DNA from: Paracoccaceae bacterium
GTDB lineage: Bacteria > Pseudomonadota > Alphaproteobacteria > Rhodobacterales > Rhodobacteraceae
Direction: 5' to 3'
NCBI GenBank assembly: GCA_003551745.1
Contig: PUNI01000390.1
Location: 1-6,042, forward strand
DNA: 6,042 nucleotides
This document shows positions 4,632-6,042 of this stretch, piece by piece (positions within the stretch are counted from its first letter, which is position 1; the number at the start of each line of letters is the position of its first letter). A model generated the notes under the pieces. The model ran no database searches. It was not told where the DNA came from and saw nothing but the letters and a program-made list of their open reading frames with translations. The position numbers and the translations under genes were made by a program.

Positions 4632-6042
4632 CCGGCGTGCTGACAGGCTTCGTGACCGAGCTCACCACTGGCCCGGGCGGCGGGATCGCGCCCCTGCTGC
4701 TGCACTGGGAGGTGGTGGCGATCATGGCGCCGCTGCTGGGCGCGCTGGCGGGGCTGATGCTGCCGCGCCTGGCCGCGGGGCTGGGCATGGTCGCGGTGGC
4801 CGTCACCACCCTGGCGGTGGCGGCACTGGCCTGGGCGGTGATGGCCCATGGCGCGCGCATGGTGCCGCTGGGGGGCTGGGGCGCGCCGCTGGGGATCGAC
4901 CTGCGCACCGACGGGCTGGCGGTGGCGATGCTGGCGATGACCGCGGGGGTGGGGCTGTGCATCAGCCTATCGGCGCTGGCGGGCGGCGCGGGCGAGCTGG
5001 GGCGCGCGCGCAGCTTCTGGCCGCTGTGGTGCCTGCTGCTGGCGGGGCTGAACGGGGCGTATCTGTCGACCGACCTGTTCAACCTCTATGTCATGCTCGA
5101 GGTGATCTCGCTGGCGGCCGTGGGGCTGACGGTGCTGGGCGGCGGCGTGAGGGCCATGCGCGCGGGGTTCGAATACCTCATGGCCAGCATGCTGGGCGCG
5201 CTTCTGTTCCTGATGGCGGTGGGCTTCGTCTATCTGCGCTTCGGCCGGCTGGACCTGATGGGGCTCGCGGACCTCGTGACCCCCGGCGACCCGGCCATGG
5301 CGGCGGTGCTGGCGCTGATGCTTGTGGGGCTGGCGCTGAAGACCGCGCTGTTTCCGCTGCATTGGTGGCTGCCGGCGGCGCATGCCAATGCCACCGCGCC
5401 AGCCTCGGCGCTGCTGTCGGCGCTGGTGGTGAAGGTGTCGCTCTATATCGTGCTGCGGTTCGCGCAGTATCTGGTGCCGCCCACCGAAGGATTGGTGCTG
5501 CTGGTGGGGCTCGCGGGCGGGGCGGCGATGATCTGGGGCGGTATCCAGGCGCTGCGGGCGGACCGCCTGAAGCTGCTGGTCGCCTGGTCCACCGTGTCCC
5601 AGATCGGGCTGATCTTCGTGGCCTTCGCCCGCGCAGGCGCCGACGGCACCGCGGACAGCTGGAAGGCCGCGGCGATGCTGATGCTGGCCCATGCCGTGGC
5701 CAAGGCCGCGATGTTCCTGGCAGCAGGCCGCATCAAGGCCGAGGTCGGCCATGACGAGATCGCGCGCCTCGACCGCAGCGCGGTGCGCCCGACGCTGGCG
5801 CAGTTCACATTCGCGCTCGCGGCGATCAGCCTGATCGGGCTGCCGCCCAGCGTGGGCTTCGCCGGCAAGTGGCTGCTGATGGAAGGCGCGCTGGCGGCGG
5901 GCTACTGGCACTGGGTGGCGCTGACATTTCTTGGAACGCTGATCAGTGTGGCGGTGTTCTCCCGGGTGATGGTGCCATTCCTGCGCTTCGACCGGCAAAC
6001 CGCCCCTGTGGGCGAGCATCAGGGCTGGGCGCTGGCCGACGC
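4628..6042 (+). CDS. mnhD: Mrp/Mnh antiporter subunit D (NuoN/NuoM-like), cut by window end
   Basis: The visible 471 residues cover most of a family member, usually about 500 residues long. It belongs to the proton-translocating subunits shared by complex I and Mrp antiporters. Key residues are in place: Glu158 in TDLFNLYVMLEV (148-159), Lys238 in LKTALFPLHWWLPAAH (237-252), Lys269 in the following broken helix, Lys315 in ADRLKLLVAWSTVSQIG, His355 and Lys359 in LAHAVAKA, and Lys414 in GLPPSVGFAGKW. The Glu/Lys pair and the distal Lys are the residues used for proton transfer in the family, so the subunit looks functional. The start at 4628 overlaps the mnhC stop, with AGGGAA 7 bases upstream. 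No in-frame stop occurs before 6042. Length and motifs fit MnhD rather than the much longer MrpA, although the C-terminus is unseen. Confidence 0.93.
   Translation, partial: MTGVLTGFVTELTTGPGGGIAPLLLHWEVVAIMAPLLGALAGLMLPRLAAGLGMVAVAVTTLAVAALAWAVMAHGARMVPLGGWGAPLGIDLRTDGLAVAMLAMTAGVGLCISLSALAGGAGELGRARSFWPLWCLLLAGLNGAYLSTDLFNLYVMLEVISLAAVGLTVLGGGVRAMRAGFEYLMASMLGALLFLMAVGFVYLRFGRLDLMGLADLVTPGDPAMAAVLALMLVGLALKTALFPLHWWLPAAHANATAPASALLSALVVKVSLYIVLRFAQYLVPPTEGLVLLVGLAGGAAMIWGGIQALRADRLKLLVAWSTVSQIGLIFVAFARAGADGTADSWKAAAMLMLAHAVAKAAMFLAAGRIKAEVGHDEIARLDRSAVRPTLAQFTFALAAISLIGLPPSVGFAGKWLLMEGALAAGYWHWVALTFLGTLISVAVFSRVMVPFLRFDRQTAPVGEHQGWALAD

Noticed and set aside
4549..5754. A + strand frame of 401 residues across mnhC and mnhD
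   Set aside because: It is a different frame from the start at 4628. The frame from 4628 shows the full NuoN/MrpD motif set, so this one is a shadow.
4967..6019. Minus-strand open frame of 350 residues opposite mnhD
   Set aside because: Its Gln/His/Arg-rich composition mirrors the codons of mnhD on the other strand, and it has no recognisable domain.

Overview
The window is very GC-rich, with nearly every third codon position G or C. Its right two thirds carry most of an Mrp/Mnh-type (CPA3 family) monovalent cation/proton antiporter operon. The GC content, codon style and subunit architecture suggest a high-GC alphaproteobacterium, perhaps of the Rhodobacterales. This placement is inferred from style and gene layout; I recognise no marker that names a genus.

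Left part (1-1731). There is one supported gene here, an unrecognised 253-residue protein (306-1067) with an N-terminal membrane segment, a short His-rich patch and a disordered Pro/Gly/Asp-rich tail, preceded by a strong ribosome binding site. It is bracketed by two diverged copies, in the same orientation, of a 96-bp element (136-231 and 1205-1300). Both copies have inverted terminal arms and an interior of exactly 72 bp. A G-run cluster that fits a quadruplex pattern lies at 66-90. Between the second element and the operon are a possible intrinsic terminator (1411-1441), a small AT-richer island that could hold a promoter or operator, and a GC-rich leader.

Right part (1732-6042). Six genes lie head to tail on the + strand: mnhE, mnhF, mnhG, a three-domain MbhD-MbhE-MnhB fusion, mnhC and mnhD, the last cut by the window end. 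All five junctions are 4-base ATGA overlaps, so the genes almost certainly form one translationally coupled transcript. Together they encode small membrane subunits (E, F, G, C), the MnhB/MbhD/MbhE module and a NuoN/NuoM-like ion-translocating subunit (D) with its conserved membrane Glu and Lys residues. No full-length MrpA is seen. The domains normally at the MrpA C-terminus are fused to MnhB instead, and the order E-F-G-(MbhD-MbhE-B)-C-D parallels the antiporter half of archaeal Mbh membrane-bound hydrogenases. A second NuoL- or MrpD-like subunit may lie beyond 6042.

The points most worth a second look are the paired 96-bp elements around the orphan gene, the domain rearrangement in the antiporter, and 12-bp in-frame tandem repeats at three separate spots within the operon.
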